Made by a program: the position numbers and the translations under genes
Shown here: one piece after another, positions 36,601 to 44,691 of the stretch
Position numbering within the stretch: position 1 is the stretch's first letter
Layout: each line of letters opens with the position of its first letter
Source of the DNA: an uncultured Mucispirillum sp.
Lineage (GTDB): Bacteria > Chrysiogenota > Deferribacteres > Deferribacterales > Mucispirillaceae
Direction: 5' to 3'
NCBI GenBank assembly: GCA_944324465.1
Contig: CALUWI010000019.1
Span: 1-44,873 of the forward strand
DNA length: 44,873 nt
The notes under the pieces: generated by a model
What the model was told of the DNA's origin: nothing
Database searches by the model: none
What the model saw: only the letters and a program-made list of their open reading frames with translations

Positions 36601-36853
36601 TGTGGTGCGTTATATTTGCAAAGGCAAAGAGATAGACAGGCAGGCATGTAATATATTTAATACCGATACATCAGACGGCAAAAATATGGCAAAATATTCT
36701 TCTCTTTTAACAAGCAGTATAGAAAGCATGGTAACAGTGCAGGAAGAAAGCAATGTGGAAAGCTTTTTAAAAGGCAAGCCGGTAAGCTTTATAAAAGATA
36801 ATATTTCTGGTATTGATGATTTTGAATTAATCTGCTTTATAGCAGTGGTATAG
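33623..36853 (+). CDS. SNF2-type helicase with degenerate phospholipase-D-like N-terminus
   Basis: 1076 residues. Residues about 1-190 look like the PLD-like domain found on such helicases (KGSVLSIASASFSIYSFHEL, then ELRFIFTSP). The expected H-x-K-x4-D motif is not visible; 'VISHDGINKAYAPIDEF' occupies its place, so it is probably inactive as a nuclease. The SF2 core follows: Walker A DSVGLGKT at 271-278, DESH at 360-363, motif III LSATPVNN, a long central insertion, and motif VI QRFGRIDRIGS from 817. It is a DNA translocase probably acting with the neighbouring DUF4391, Mod and Res proteins. I know this gene neighbourhood from other anaerobes but not a characterised function for it. Confidence 0.8.
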   Translation: MNIFDNNVNRLFDDLVVEIKKGSVLSIASASFSIYSFHELKKQLESIDELRFIFTSPVFVKDSIQKEKREFYIPKLERERNLYGTPFELRLRNGLTQKVVAKECAEWVKNKVKFKSNISNKQITNFMVISHDGINKAYAPIDEFSTVSLGLEKGNNLLTIISKVEHENANTYLSHFQQVWQDTDILQDVTESVIDSIANVYKENSPDFIYFVMLYNIFHEFLEDISEDNLPNEATGFKESKIWNKLFDFQKEAFTEIYNKLEKYNGCILADSVGLGKTFTALAVIKYYENRGKNVLVLCPKKLSENWLTYRANYINNPVAEDRLRYDVLCHTDLSRNGGMSNGLDLSRINWGNYDLVVIDESHNFRNGGNLIDDERQNRYTTLMRKIIKAGVKTKVLMLSATPVNNRFIDLKNQLALAYEGDTSFINSRLKTERNIDDIFRSAQASFNKWSKNPPEERTTANLLDMLDNDFFELLDSVTIARSRKHIENRYNMADIGKFPRRLTPIALTPELTALKNIISYSEIYDDLSRLNLSIYTPSFFIHPSKIDYYEELANSKGVNLTMRGREKGVQKLMAINLLKRLESSVHSFRLTLKRIMDLIDEAVRHINNYETNSTLDNIEVVEIANKDLDEDDNNTDFLISEKSFNIKLSDMDYLSWKNDLLSDKVFLENLYSKLSSITPEHDNKLNKLKNLVYDKINNPINAGNKKILIFTAFADTAEYLYNNISSYIKEKYGLNTGIVSGSNQCTSTAKSIKSDFSSILMNFSPLSKERDIILPNSKEDIDILIATDCISEGQNLQDCDYLINYDIHWNPVRIIQRFGRIDRIGSKNECIQLVNFWPDINLDEYINLKATVETRMRISVMTATGDDDLINENEKGDLEYRRLQLERLKNEIVDIEDMTGGVSIMDLGLNEFRLDLLDYMKTHNDIEHAPYGMHAVVQSSEEFKRGAIYILKNRVNDINIQGRNRLHPFYMVYILEDGSLLYNHLQPKELLDVVRYICKGKEIDRQACNIFNTDTSDGKNMAKYSSLLTSSIESMVTVQEESNVESFLKGKPVSFIKDNISGIDDFELICFIAVV

Positions 36854-36864
36854 GGTAATCTATT

Positions 36865-37473
36865 ATGCTGATACTTCCAAAATCTACTGAAATAAAAGTA
36901 ATGGTTTCAAAGCAGAAAATAAAAAAGATGCTTACACAAAAGGACAGTTTTAAAACTTTTGATAATGAAGTATCAAAATGCTATTTAATTCATGAAATAT
37001 CAGAAACCACCACCCATATTTCAGCAGGAAAAGAAGTAAAAACCATATATGTAATGCAGTTTTTACTAAAAAGTGAAAATTTTACAAATAAATTAATAGA
37101 ATATTTTTCAAAAAATACAAACCAGAATATAATATTTGTTTTAGATTATGGTGCATACTTTCAAGTATCAGTATATAAAGAAAAAGTTTTAACTACTGAT
37201 AGATTAAGCAAAGATATTACATTAGAATTAAAAGGGCTTGATTTATCAAAAGTATGGGATAACCTGATAATAGATATTTTTAATATCAATGTGGAGCAGG
37301 GTAAAACATTAAAAGAGCAGGTGCAGAAAAATAATGCTTATGAAGCCCTAGCTTTAAAGGTGGAAAGGCTTAATAATAAAATGCGTAAGGAAAAACAGCC
37401 TTTAAAAAAGCGGGAATTATTTGAAGAATATAATAGATTGAAAAAAGAACTGGAGCAGTTAAAAAATAGATAA
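36865..37473 (+). CDS. DUF4391 domain protein of the helicase/type III R-M locus
   Basis: 202 residues, 11 bases after the helicase gene. It begins MLILPKSTEIKVMVSKQKIK and has a beta-rich core (KTIYVMQFLLK, NIIFVLDYGAYFQVSVYKEK) and a C-terminal coiled coil (ALKVERLNNKMRKEKQPLKK, then LKKELEQLKNR). This matches DUF4391 proteins, which commonly lie between a helicase and a type III-like methyltransferase. No catalytic motif is evident; the coiled coil suggests an adaptor. Its last codons contain the sequence duplicated at the start of mod. Confidence 0.65.
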   Translation: MLILPKSTEIKVMVSKQKIKKMLTQKDSFKTFDNEVSKCYLIHEISETTTHISAGKEVKTIYVMQFLLKSENFTNKLIEYFSKNTNQNIIFVLDYGAYFQVSVYKEKVLTTDRLSKDITLELKGLDLSKVWDNLIIDIFNINVEQGKTLKEQVQKNNAYEALALKVERLNNKMRKEKQPLKKRELFEEYNRLKKELEQLKNR

Positions 37474-37494
37474 AGTATATTTTATTGTTTTTTA

Positions 37495-37523
37495 TTGATA
37501 ATAATTTAAAATGATAATATAAT
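37495..37523 (+). promoter_or_regulatory. Promoter of the toxin-antitoxin module
   Basis: TTGATA (37495-37500), a 17-bp spacer and TATAAT (37518-37523) lie 22 bases before the antitoxin start. It may now also drive mod and res. Confidence 0.6.
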
Positions 37524-37545
37524 ATATTATTAAGTGAGGCAGTGT

Positions 37546-37794
37546 ATGATTAACATTAATATATCAGACTTTAAAAAAAATATAAATAGCTTTATTAATC
37601 AAACAGTTAAATATAACCAGCCTGTTAGTATTAATACAAAATTAGGTAATGTGGTATTATTAAGTGAAGAAGATTTCAATAACATTAATGCCACTATAGA
37701 ATTAATTAATAATACTGAAATGAAAAATAAAATAATAGAGGGTTTAAATACACCTGTTTCAGAATGTATACCTGAAAATAAGGTGGAGTGGTAA
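37546..37794 (+). CDS. YefM/Phd-type antitoxin
   Basis: 82 residues from ATG 37546 (GAGG six bases upstream; GTG 37534 overlaps that site and is rejected). The N-terminus ININISDFKKNINSFINQTV plus 'QPVSINTKLGNVVLLSEEDF' matches the DNA-binding and dimerisation half of Phd/YefM antitoxins, and the acidic tail (GLNTPVSECIPENKVEW) is the toxin-wrapping part. It is seven bases upstream of the toxin gene and represses the pair in known systems. Confidence 0.8.
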   Translation: MININISDFKKNINSFINQTVKYNQPVSINTKLGNVVLLSEEDFNNINATIELINNTEMKNKIIEGLNTPVSECIPENKVEW

Positions 37795-37801
37795 TTACAT
37801 A

Positions 37802-38065
37802 ATGTATAATATTGTTTACACGAAAAAAGCAGTAAATGATATTTTATATTTAAAATCTGCCAAACTAGATAAAAAAGCTAAAACTCTTATTGATTTAATA
37901 AAAAATAACCCTTATACCAACCCACCACCCTATGAAAAACTGCTAGGGCAGTTGCATGGAGCCTATTCTCGCCGTATTAATTTTAAGCACCGTTTAGTTT
38001 ATGAAGTTATTGAAGATAAGAATACAATAAAAATTATTAGTTTATGGTCTCATTACGAATTTTAA
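37802..38065 (+). CDS. YoeB/Txe-type toxin
   Basis: 87 residues. The family features are present: TKKAVNDILYLKSAKL, a PPYEKLLGQLHGAYSRRINF block with the basic residues, then HRLVYEVIEDKN and the C-terminal SLWSHYEF, whose His-Tyr is part of the catalytic site of YoeB ribosome-dependent mRNA interferases. It pairs with the preceding antitoxin. Confidence 0.82.
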   Translation: MYNIVYTKKAVNDILYLKSAKLDKKAKTLIDLIKNNPYTNPPPYEKLLGQLHGAYSRRINFKHRLVYEVIEDKNTIKIISLWSHYEF

Positions 38066-38088
38066 TATAAAAACTGGAGCAGTTAAAA

Positions 38089-39954
38089 ATGGATAAACCA
38101 AATATTGATAAGGTAAAACTTGAAAGCAATAATATTGCAGATGAAAATTTTGAGAAATTAGCATCACTTTTTCCAAATGTGGTAACAGAAACTATTATTG
38201 ATGGCCAGCTGGTAAGAGCTATTGATAAGGATAAACTTATGCAGGAAATAAATGCTTATGTTTTAGAAAGTCTTGAAGAACGCTATAATTTTACCTGGCC
38301 AGATAAAAGAAAAAGTGTAGTTTTAGCCAACGCTCCCACAAGAAATACATTAAGAGCCTGCAAAGAAGAAAGTAAGGATTTTGATAACACAGAAAACTTG
38401 TATATAGAGGGCGATAATTTAGAAGTATTAAAACTTTTAAGAAACACATATTTAGGTCAAGTGAAAATGATATATATAGACCCACCTTATAACACAGGTA
38501 AAGATTTTGTATATCAGGATAATTTTTATATAAACAAAGAAGAATATAAAGAAATGAGTGGCCAGCTTGATGAAGAAGGTAACAGACTTTTTGAAAATAC
38601 AGAAGCAAATGGCAGGTTTCATACAGACTGGCTTAATATGATGTATCCACGGCTTAAAATGGCAAGGGATTTATTAACAGATGATGGTGTAATTTTTATA
38701 AGTATTGATGATAATGAAGTAAGTAATTTAAGAAAAATATGTGATGAGATATTTGGGGGGGGGAATTTTGTAGTATCCTTTTGTAGAACCACAAGAAATG
38801 GTGGAGGAAGTATGTCTAAGTTTGTTTCTATTGACCATGAATATATATTGATGTACATCAAAAATCTTAATAAAATTTGTTCTAGATTTTTTATACCATA
38901 TGAAGATGAATATATCAAACGATATAAAGAAGAAGATGAAATAGGAAAATATTTTTGGGATACCTTTGTTAGAAATAGACAAGGTAGTTCGAATATATAT
39001 GCAATAGAATTTCCAAATGGGAAAAAAATAACAAATTCATGGATATATAAAGAAAATGAGTTCAAAAAGTTATTACAAAATGGTGATATTAGGTTTTTAC
39101 AAAAATCTAATGGAGAATATTCTGTTCAAATAAAACAAAGAATTAATAAAGATGGTATGATAGCACGTAGTGAACTTAGGAATTTTGTAAATGCATTAGG
39201 TACAAAAACTATTACAGATTTGCTAGGCAAAGAAATATTTACTTATGCTAAACCATATGAATTAATTATGCATTTTTTAAAGCTTATAAGTAACTCAGAG
39301 CAAACAAAAGATTTATGTAATGATATTATTCTTGATTTCTTTTCAGGTTCTGCCACTACTGCCCATGCTGTTATGCAGCTTAATGCAGAAGACGGTGGAA
39401 ATAGAAAATATATAATGGTGCAGTGGCCAGAAAAAACACCAGAAGACAGCGAAGCAAGAAAAGCAGGGTATAACACAATATGCGAAATAGGTAAGGAAAG
39501 GATACGCAGGGCAGGGGAAAAGATAAAGAAAGATTATCCTAATGTAAATATTGATACAGGTTTCCGTGTATTTAAGCTGGACAGTTCTAATATGGAAGAT
39601 GTGTATTATGAAGCAGAAAAAATTTCTCAGCAGGATATATATAAAACTATATCTTATATAAAAACAGATAGAAGTGAAGAAGATTTACTTTTTCAAATAA
39701 TATTATCATGCGGCATACCTTTAAAATGTAAAATAGAGATAAAAAAAGTAAATAATAGAGATGTTTATTTTATAGATGATACATATTTACTTGTATGCTT
39801 TGAAAAAGATATAGATGAAAAAACTATTGAAGAACTTGCAAAATTAAAACCAGAAATAATGGTATTTAATCAAGATACCCAAGACAGCACACTGGCAAAT
39901 ATTGAGCAGATTTTTAAAATACTTAGCTCTGATACTAATATTAAGGTGATATAA
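38089..39954 (+). CDS. mod: Type III restriction-modification methyltransferase subunit (Mod)
   Basis: 621 residues; start at ATG 38089 with GGAG nine bases upstream in the repeated segment. The amino-methyltransferase motifs are in the beta-class order: DPPYNTG at 131-137 (catalytic motif IV), then motif I DFFSGSATTAHAV from 416. The stretch between about 230 and 390, the target-recognition domain, has somewhat different character (SKFVSIDHEYILMYIKN). It methylates adenine in a short asymmetric site and forms the complex with Res. A run of nine G at 38755-38763 encodes Gly223-225; slippage there would switch the gene off, and it is currently in frame. It overlaps res by one base at the A of TAATG. 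Confidence 0.92.
   Translation: MDKPNIDKVKLESNNIADENFEKLASLFPNVVTETIIDGQLVRAIDKDKLMQEINAYVLESLEERYNFTWPDKRKSVVLANAPTRNTLRACKEESKDFDNTENLYIEGDNLEVLKLLRNTYLGQVKMIYIDPPYNTGKDFVYQDNFYINKEEYKEMSGQLDEEGNRLFENTEANGRFHTDWLNMMYPRLKMARDLLTDDGVIFISIDDNEVSNLRKICDEIFGGGNFVVSFCRTTRNGGGSMSKFVSIDHEYILMYIKNLNKICSRFFIPYEDEYIKRYKEEDEIGKYFWDTFVRNRQGSSNIYAIEFPNGKKITNSWIYKENEFKKLLQNGDIRFLQKSNGEYSVQIKQRINKDGMIARSELRNFVNALGTKTITDLLGKEIFTYAKPYELIMHFLKLISNSEQTKDLCNDIILDFFSGSATTAHAVMQLNAEDGGNRKYIMVQWPEKTPEDSEARKAGYNTICEIGKERIRRAGEKIKKDYPNVNIDTGFRVFKLDSSNMEDVYYEAEKISQQDIYKTISYIKTDRSEEDLLFQIILSCGIPLKCKIEIKKVNNRDVYFIDDTYLLVCFEKDIDEKTIEELAKLKPEIMVFNQDTQDSTLANIEQIFKILSSDTNIKVI
38755..38763 (+). repeat. G9 homopolymer inside mod: putative phase-variation tract
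   Basis: Nine consecutive G in an otherwise A/T-rich gene, at the position where type III Mod proteins have a FGxxNFV segment. I found no other G or C run of this length in the window. Gain or loss of one G shifts the frame upstream of motif I and the target-recognition region, which would give ON/OFF switching as in modA/modH phasevarions. Confidence 0.8.
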
Positions 39955-42900
39955 TGAAATTTAGGTTTAGTATTCAGCAGTATCAAAGTGATGCAGTAAA
40001 AAGTGTAACTGATGTTTTTAAAGGCAACCAAATATTAGACAGCAGATATATTTATGATAAAGGCACTGTTAGCTATGGTGTTGTGGATTATCTTTTACAG
40101 GATGATATAGGCCATAAAAACAGCCCTGTTACATTAAGCAGTAATGAGCTTTTAGAAAATATAGTAGAAGTGCAAAAAAATAATGGTTTACATATATCTA
40201 CTACTCTTTCTGAAAAATATGGCAGGTGCAGCCTTAATGTTACTATGGAAACAGGCACAGGCAAAACTTATGTTTATATAAAAACTATATATGAACTAAA
40301 TAAACTTTACGGCTGGAAAAAGTTTATAATAGTTGTGCCAAGTATTGCCATAAGAGAAGGTGTATATAAAAGCTTTGATATAGCAGGTGAGCATTTTTAC
40401 GGTCAGTATAATAAGAAAATTAAATATTTTATATATGACAGCAAATACTTACACCAAATAGAAGATTATGCCACCAGTGATGATATAAATGTTATGATTA
40501 TAAATATGCAGGCTTTTGCCACATCTTTAAAAGAAGGCACAAAAAGTAAAGAAGCCCGCATTATTTATTCTAAGCGTGATGAGTTTGGTTCTCGCAGGCC
40601 AATAGATGTAATAAAAGCAAATAACCCTATTATTATACTTGATGAGCCCCAAAAAATGGGAGGGGAAGCAACTGAAAATGGTATAAAAAACTTTAACCCG
40701 CTTTTTTCCATAAGCTATTCTGCCACTCATAAAGAAAAAAATAATATGGTATATGTGCTTGATGCAGTAGATGCATATAAACAAAAACTTGTAAAAAAAA
40801 TAGAAGTAAAGGGCATTAAAACAAGTAATGTATCCACAGGCAACAGCTATGTATATTTCAGCCATATTATTTTATCACAAGATAAACCACCAAGAGCAAA
40901 AATAGAAATAGAAGTATCTAATCAAAATAAAATTACTAAAAAAGAATTTATAGTATCAGATAAAAGTGATTTATATACTTTATCTAAAAATATGAGCCAG
41001 TATGAAGGTTTTATAGTGGCAGAAATAGACCCATTTAAAAATACTATTCGTTTTACTAATGATATAGAACTTACTGCAGGCTCATCTTATGGTGATATAC
41101 AGGAAAGTGATATTAGAAGAATACAAATAAGGGAAACTATTATTTCTCACTTTGAAAAAGAAGAAAAGCTTTTTAATGATAATATAAAAACATTATCACT
41201 TTTCTTTATTGATGAAGTTGCAAAATATAGAAAATATGATGAAAGTGGTAATAAAGTAACAAGCGATTATGAAAAAATATTTGAAGAAGAATATAAAAGC
41301 AAATTAGAAGAAAAATTAAAAACATTAGATAAGAAAAGTGAATATTATAAATATCTAAATTCTTTTGCAGCACAAGAAGTGCATAATGGATATTTTAGCA
41401 TAGATAAAAAAACTAAAAAAGAAACAGATGATTTTGAAGTAAAAACTGGGCTTTCAAAAGATACAGATGCTTATGATTTAATATTAAAAAATAAAGAGAA
41501 ACTTCTTTCTTTTGCAGAGCCTACAAGGTTTATATTTTCCCACTCTGCTTTAAGGGAGGGCTGGGATAACCCTAATATTTTCCAAATATGCACCCTTAAA
41601 AAAAGTGATAATACTATGCAAAAACATCAAGAAGTTGGCAGAGGTTTAAGGCTTTGTGTAAACCAAGAGGGTATAAGGATAGATGAAAACTATGCAAAAG
41701 AAAATGTTATGGATATAAACCTGCTGACAGTTATAGCACCAGAAAGCTATGAAGAGTTTGTTGATGGTCTGCAAAAAGAAATGAGCGAAGAACTTGTAAC
41801 AAGACCATTAAAAATTACAGGAAAAGAAAATTTTACTGGTAAAGAAAATATAGATACAAAAACTATTGTAACAGAGCAGGAAGCTACTGCAATGTATAAT
41901 TATTTAGTAAGAAATAATTATATTGATGATGACGGCAATATAACAGATACATTTTTTGATGCAAAAGCAAATAACAGTTTTGCAGATATGGGCGAAAAGA
42001 ATAAACATTTACAACCTACAGTTATTAACATTGTAAAAGATATTATAGAAAGAAAAGATATTCTTGAAAGAAATGCTTATAATAATGCTAGAAAAGTAAC
42101 TGTTATAAATAATTTAAATGATAATTTTTATAAAGAAGAGTTCCAAAAACTTTGGAATATGATAAATGATAAATATGCTTATAGAATAAGTTTTGATAGT
42201 GCGGAGTTAGTGGAAAATACTATAAAATACTTAGATGAAAATTTAAAGGTAACTAAAACAAGATATACTGTTGAAACTGGTGAGCAAAAAGAAGATTTAT
42301 CAGCAGAAGAAATAAAAGCAGGTATAGGTTTTCAAAACACAGTAGACGGCACCCACCATTATGAAAAAGAAAAAGATTTCAAAAGCAGTGTAAAATATGA
42401 TTTACTTGGGGAAATATCTACAAGGGCAAACATCACAAGGCAGACTGCAGCAGATATTTTGCAGGGGATACAGGCACAAACTTTCAGCCACTATGCAGCA
42501 AACCCAGAAGAATTTATTAAAAAAGTAAGCAAAGCTGTTATAGAGCAAAAAGGCTCATTAATTATTAACCAAATCACTTACCATAAAACATCAGAAAAAT
42601 ATCAAACAGATATTTTTACAAATTCTAAAGTAAATTTAGATAGCAGTAAGCTAAGGCTTAATGATAAATGTAAAAAACATGTGCATGACTATTTAGAATT
42701 TGATAGCGATATAGAAAATAAACTGGCAGATAATTTGGAAAAAGAAGAAATCGTGAAAGTTTATTCAAAACTGCCAAGAGGCTTTAAAATACCAACACCA
42801 GTAGGTGATTATGCACCAGACTGGGCAATAGTCTTTGATGAAAAAGAAGTGAAATATATATATTTCATAGCAGAAACAAAAGGCTCATTAGACAGCTTAA

Positions 42901-43031
42901 ATATAAGAAAAATAGAAGAAATAAAAATAAACTGTGCAAAAAAATTCTATGAAGCACTTTCATCAGAAAACTTAAAATATGATGTAATAAAAGATTACGA
43001 GGGACTTTTAGGGATAGTGAAAGGTGGATAA
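39954..43031 (+). CDS. res: Type III restriction endonuclease subunit (Res)
   Basis: 1025 residues. The SF2 helicase core shows METGTGKTYVY (Walker A, Thr100-Thr105), DEPQ at 230-233 in place of DEAD, ISYSATHKEKN (motif III), LREGWDNPNIF and the motif VI region EVGRGLRLCVNQ. The C-terminal nuclease domain has the PD-(D/E)XK site: Pro-Asp956 in APDWAIVF and Glu974-Thr-Lys976 in FIAETKGS. Res cuts DNA 25-27 bp from unmodified sites when bound to Mod. It is coupled to mod by the TAATG overlap, so phase variation of mod would also affect its translation. Confidence 0.92.
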   Translation: MKFRFSIQQYQSDAVKSVTDVFKGNQILDSRYIYDKGTVSYGVVDYLLQDDIGHKNSPVTLSSNELLENIVEVQKNNGLHISTTLSEKYGRCSLNVTMETGTGKTYVYIKTIYELNKLYGWKKFIIVVPSIAIREGVYKSFDIAGEHFYGQYNKKIKYFIYDSKYLHQIEDYATSDDINVMIINMQAFATSLKEGTKSKEARIIYSKRDEFGSRRPIDVIKANNPIIILDEPQKMGGEATENGIKNFNPLFSISYSATHKEKNNMVYVLDAVDAYKQKLVKKIEVKGIKTSNVSTGNSYVYFSHIILSQDKPPRAKIEIEVSNQNKITKKEFIVSDKSDLYTLSKNMSQYEGFIVAEIDPFKNTIRFTNDIELTAGSSYGDIQESDIRRIQIRETIISHFEKEEKLFNDNIKTLSLFFIDEVAKYRKYDESGNKVTSDYEKIFEEEYKSKLEEKLKTLDKKSEYYKYLNSFAAQEVHNGYFSIDKKTKKETDDFEVKTGLSKDTDAYDLILKNKEKLLSFAEPTRFIFSHSALREGWDNPNIFQICTLKKSDNTMQKHQEVGRGLRLCVNQEGIRIDENYAKENVMDINLLTVIAPESYEEFVDGLQKEMSEELVTRPLKITGKENFTGKENIDTKTIVTEQEATAMYNYLVRNNYIDDDGNITDTFFDAKANNSFADMGEKNKHLQPTVINIVKDIIERKDILERNAYNNARKVTVINNLNDNFYKEEFQKLWNMINDKYAYRISFDSAELVENTIKYLDENLKVTKTRYTVETGEQKEDLSAEEIKAGIGFQNTVDGTHHYEKEKDFKSSVKYDLLGEISTRANITRQTAADILQGIQAQTFSHYAANPEEFIKKVSKAVIEQKGSLIINQITYHKTSEKYQTDIFTNSKVNLDSSKLRLNDKCKKHVHDYLEFDSDIENKLADNLEKEEIVKVYSKLPRGFKIPTPVGDYAPDWAIVFDEKEVKYIYFIAETKGSLDSLNIRKIEEIKINCAKKFYEALSSENLKYDVIKDYEGLLGIVKGG

Positions 43032-43182
43032 TGAGAAAATAAAATTTTTTATATAATATTATATCACTATTAAGATATATAAAAAATGTAAAATTTGTAA
43101 TATATGTATTGTAATTGTGAAATATATTCTTGACAATTATATTTATGTGCCTATATTATGTAATATATTTGAGGAGAATATT

Positions 43183-44658
43183 ATGAAAGCAATTAATTTA
43201 TATGAACTTACAAGAGTTGAAGATGAAGATTTTGCAAAATTTGAAGCACATTTATCTCAAAGAGAAAATTTAATAAAAGCTAAAAAACATGAAATAAATT
43301 CTTTAAAATCTTTTGTAAATAAAGTAGAAGAAAATTTAGCCTATGAAATATTTGATGGTTTTTATTATTCATATGCTATACCACAAATTAGTAAAGAATT
43401 TGATTTGTTAAGGATTGGAGAAGATTATATTATAAATATTGAATTAAAAAGTCATATTGAAGATATTGAAAAAGTAACCAAGCAATTAATAAAAAATATT
43501 TTTTATTTAAAACATCTAGGAAAGGATATTTGTTCTTATACATATGATAGTGAAACAGATATATTATACCAATTAGTAGCTAATGAATTAAAAAAAATTG
43601 ACTTTATAAACCTTATTGATAAGATTAAAAATCAACACAACTTGTTTAAAAAGGATATTAATACACTCTTCAACCCAAGTATGTTTCTAGTATCTCCATT
43701 AAATAATACGGAGAAATTTTTAAAAGAAGAATATTTTTTAACTTTAAATCAACTCCAAATTAAAGAGGATATTGAAAAAGAAATTAATAAAAATAATATT
43801 TCCTATTTTGCAATAAAAGGTGGAGCAGGTTGTGGTAAAACATTACTTACGTATGATATTGCACTAGATTATGCAAAACATGATAAAAAAGTCTGTATTA
43901 TCCACTGTGCATATTTATGTAGTGGCCAAGAAGTATTAAAAACTTCTTCATCATTAAAAATATTCTCAGTCAAAGACTGTGGTAAAATAGATTATACAAA
44001 ATATGATATTATTATAATAGATGAGGCTCAAAGAATATATAAGCAACAATTTGAATATATCATAGGTAAAGTAAAAGAAAATAACTTAAAATTAATTTTT
44101 TCATATGATGAAAAACAGATGTTGAATAGTGATGAAGTAAATAATAATATTCCGAGTATTATTGAATCATTAGATAGTGTTAAAATGTATGAATTAACTA
44201 AAAAAATTAGAACAAATCCAGAACTACTTTTTTTTATAAAAAAAATATTTAATCTTAATGATGAAAATAATTTTAATAATTATACAAATATTTCTTTAAA
44301 ATATGCCCCAACAGAACATGATGCGTTTTTAATACTGTATGTATATATAAATAAAGGGTATGAATTTATTACTTATACTCCGTCACAATATGATAGTTCG
44401 AAATTTGATAAATATATGCACTGTACCAATCAAACTGCACATAAAGTAATAGGTCAGGAATTTGATAATGTCATCATGTATTTAGATGATAATTTTTATT
44501 ATAAAGACAATAAATTATGTGCTAAAAATCATGTATATAATAGATATTTATTAAGCCAAATGCTGTTCCAAGGTATTACAAGAACTCGAAATAAGCTTGT
44601 ATTAGTAGTTGTTGATAATAAAGATTTATTTGAGAATATACTGTCAATATTAAAATAA
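43183..44658 (+). CDS. Nuclease-SF1 helicase fusion (DUF2075-like)
   Basis: About 491 residues from ATG 43183, which has GAGGAGA seven bases upstream. The frame is open to 43117 but that extension lacks a binding site. Residues 60-100 contain Asp74 in KEFDLLRIG and Glu87-Leu-Lys89 in NIELKSH, a PD-(D/E)XK (NERD-like) site. The helicase part has GGAGCGKT at 213-220, DEAQ at 280-283, LIFSYDEKQML (motif III), a conserved arginine in KKIRTNPEL and a C-terminal VIGQEFDNVIMYL ... GITRTRNKLVLVV. Such fusions occur in defence islands. It lies 151 bases after res in a separate unit and need not belong to that system. Confidence 0.7.
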   Translation: MKAINLYELTRVEDEDFAKFEAHLSQRENLIKAKKHEINSLKSFVNKVEENLAYEIFDGFYYSYAIPQISKEFDLLRIGEDYIINIELKSHIEDIEKVTKQLIKNIFYLKHLGKDICSYTYDSETDILYQLVANELKKIDFINLIDKIKNQHNLFKKDINTLFNPSMFLVSPLNNTEKFLKEEYFLTLNQLQIKEDIEKEINKNNISYFAIKGGAGCGKTLLTYDIALDYAKHDKKVCIIHCAYLCSGQEVLKTSSSLKIFSVKDCGKIDYTKYDIIIIDEAQRIYKQQFEYIIGKVKENNLKLIFSYDEKQMLNSDEVNNNIPSIIESLDSVKMYELTKKIRTNPELLFFIKKIFNLNDENNFNNYTNISLKYAPTEHDAFLILYVYINKGYEFITYTPSQYDSSKFDKYMHCTNQTAHKVIGQEFDNVIMYLDDNFYYKDNKLCAKNHVYNRYLLSQMLFQGITRTRNKLVLVVVDNKDLFENILSILK

Positions 44659-44661
44659 TTG

Positions 44662-44691
44662 ATTATATTATATTATATTATATTATATTAT
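44662..44691 (+). repeat. Six tandem copies of ATTAT
   Basis: The five-base unit ATTAT is repeated six times without interruption, starting four bases after the preceding stop codon. Pentanucleotide tracts of this sort can change length by slippage. Confidence 0.8.

Larger units (their letters stand above)
37448..38089 (+). repeat. Direct 18-bp repeats bracketing the toxin-antitoxin module
   Basis: AACTGGAGCAGTTAAAAA occurs at 37448-37465, in the end of the DUF4391 gene, and again at 38072-38089, the leader of mod. The similarity continues weakly (ATAGATAAA versus TGGATAAA). The second copy supplies the mod ribosome binding site (GGAG) and ends at its ATG. Without the 624 bases from one repeat to the next, the DUF4391 gene end would overlap the mod start directly. 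The toxin-antitoxin cassette therefore looks inserted with a duplication of the junction. Confidence 0.75.
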
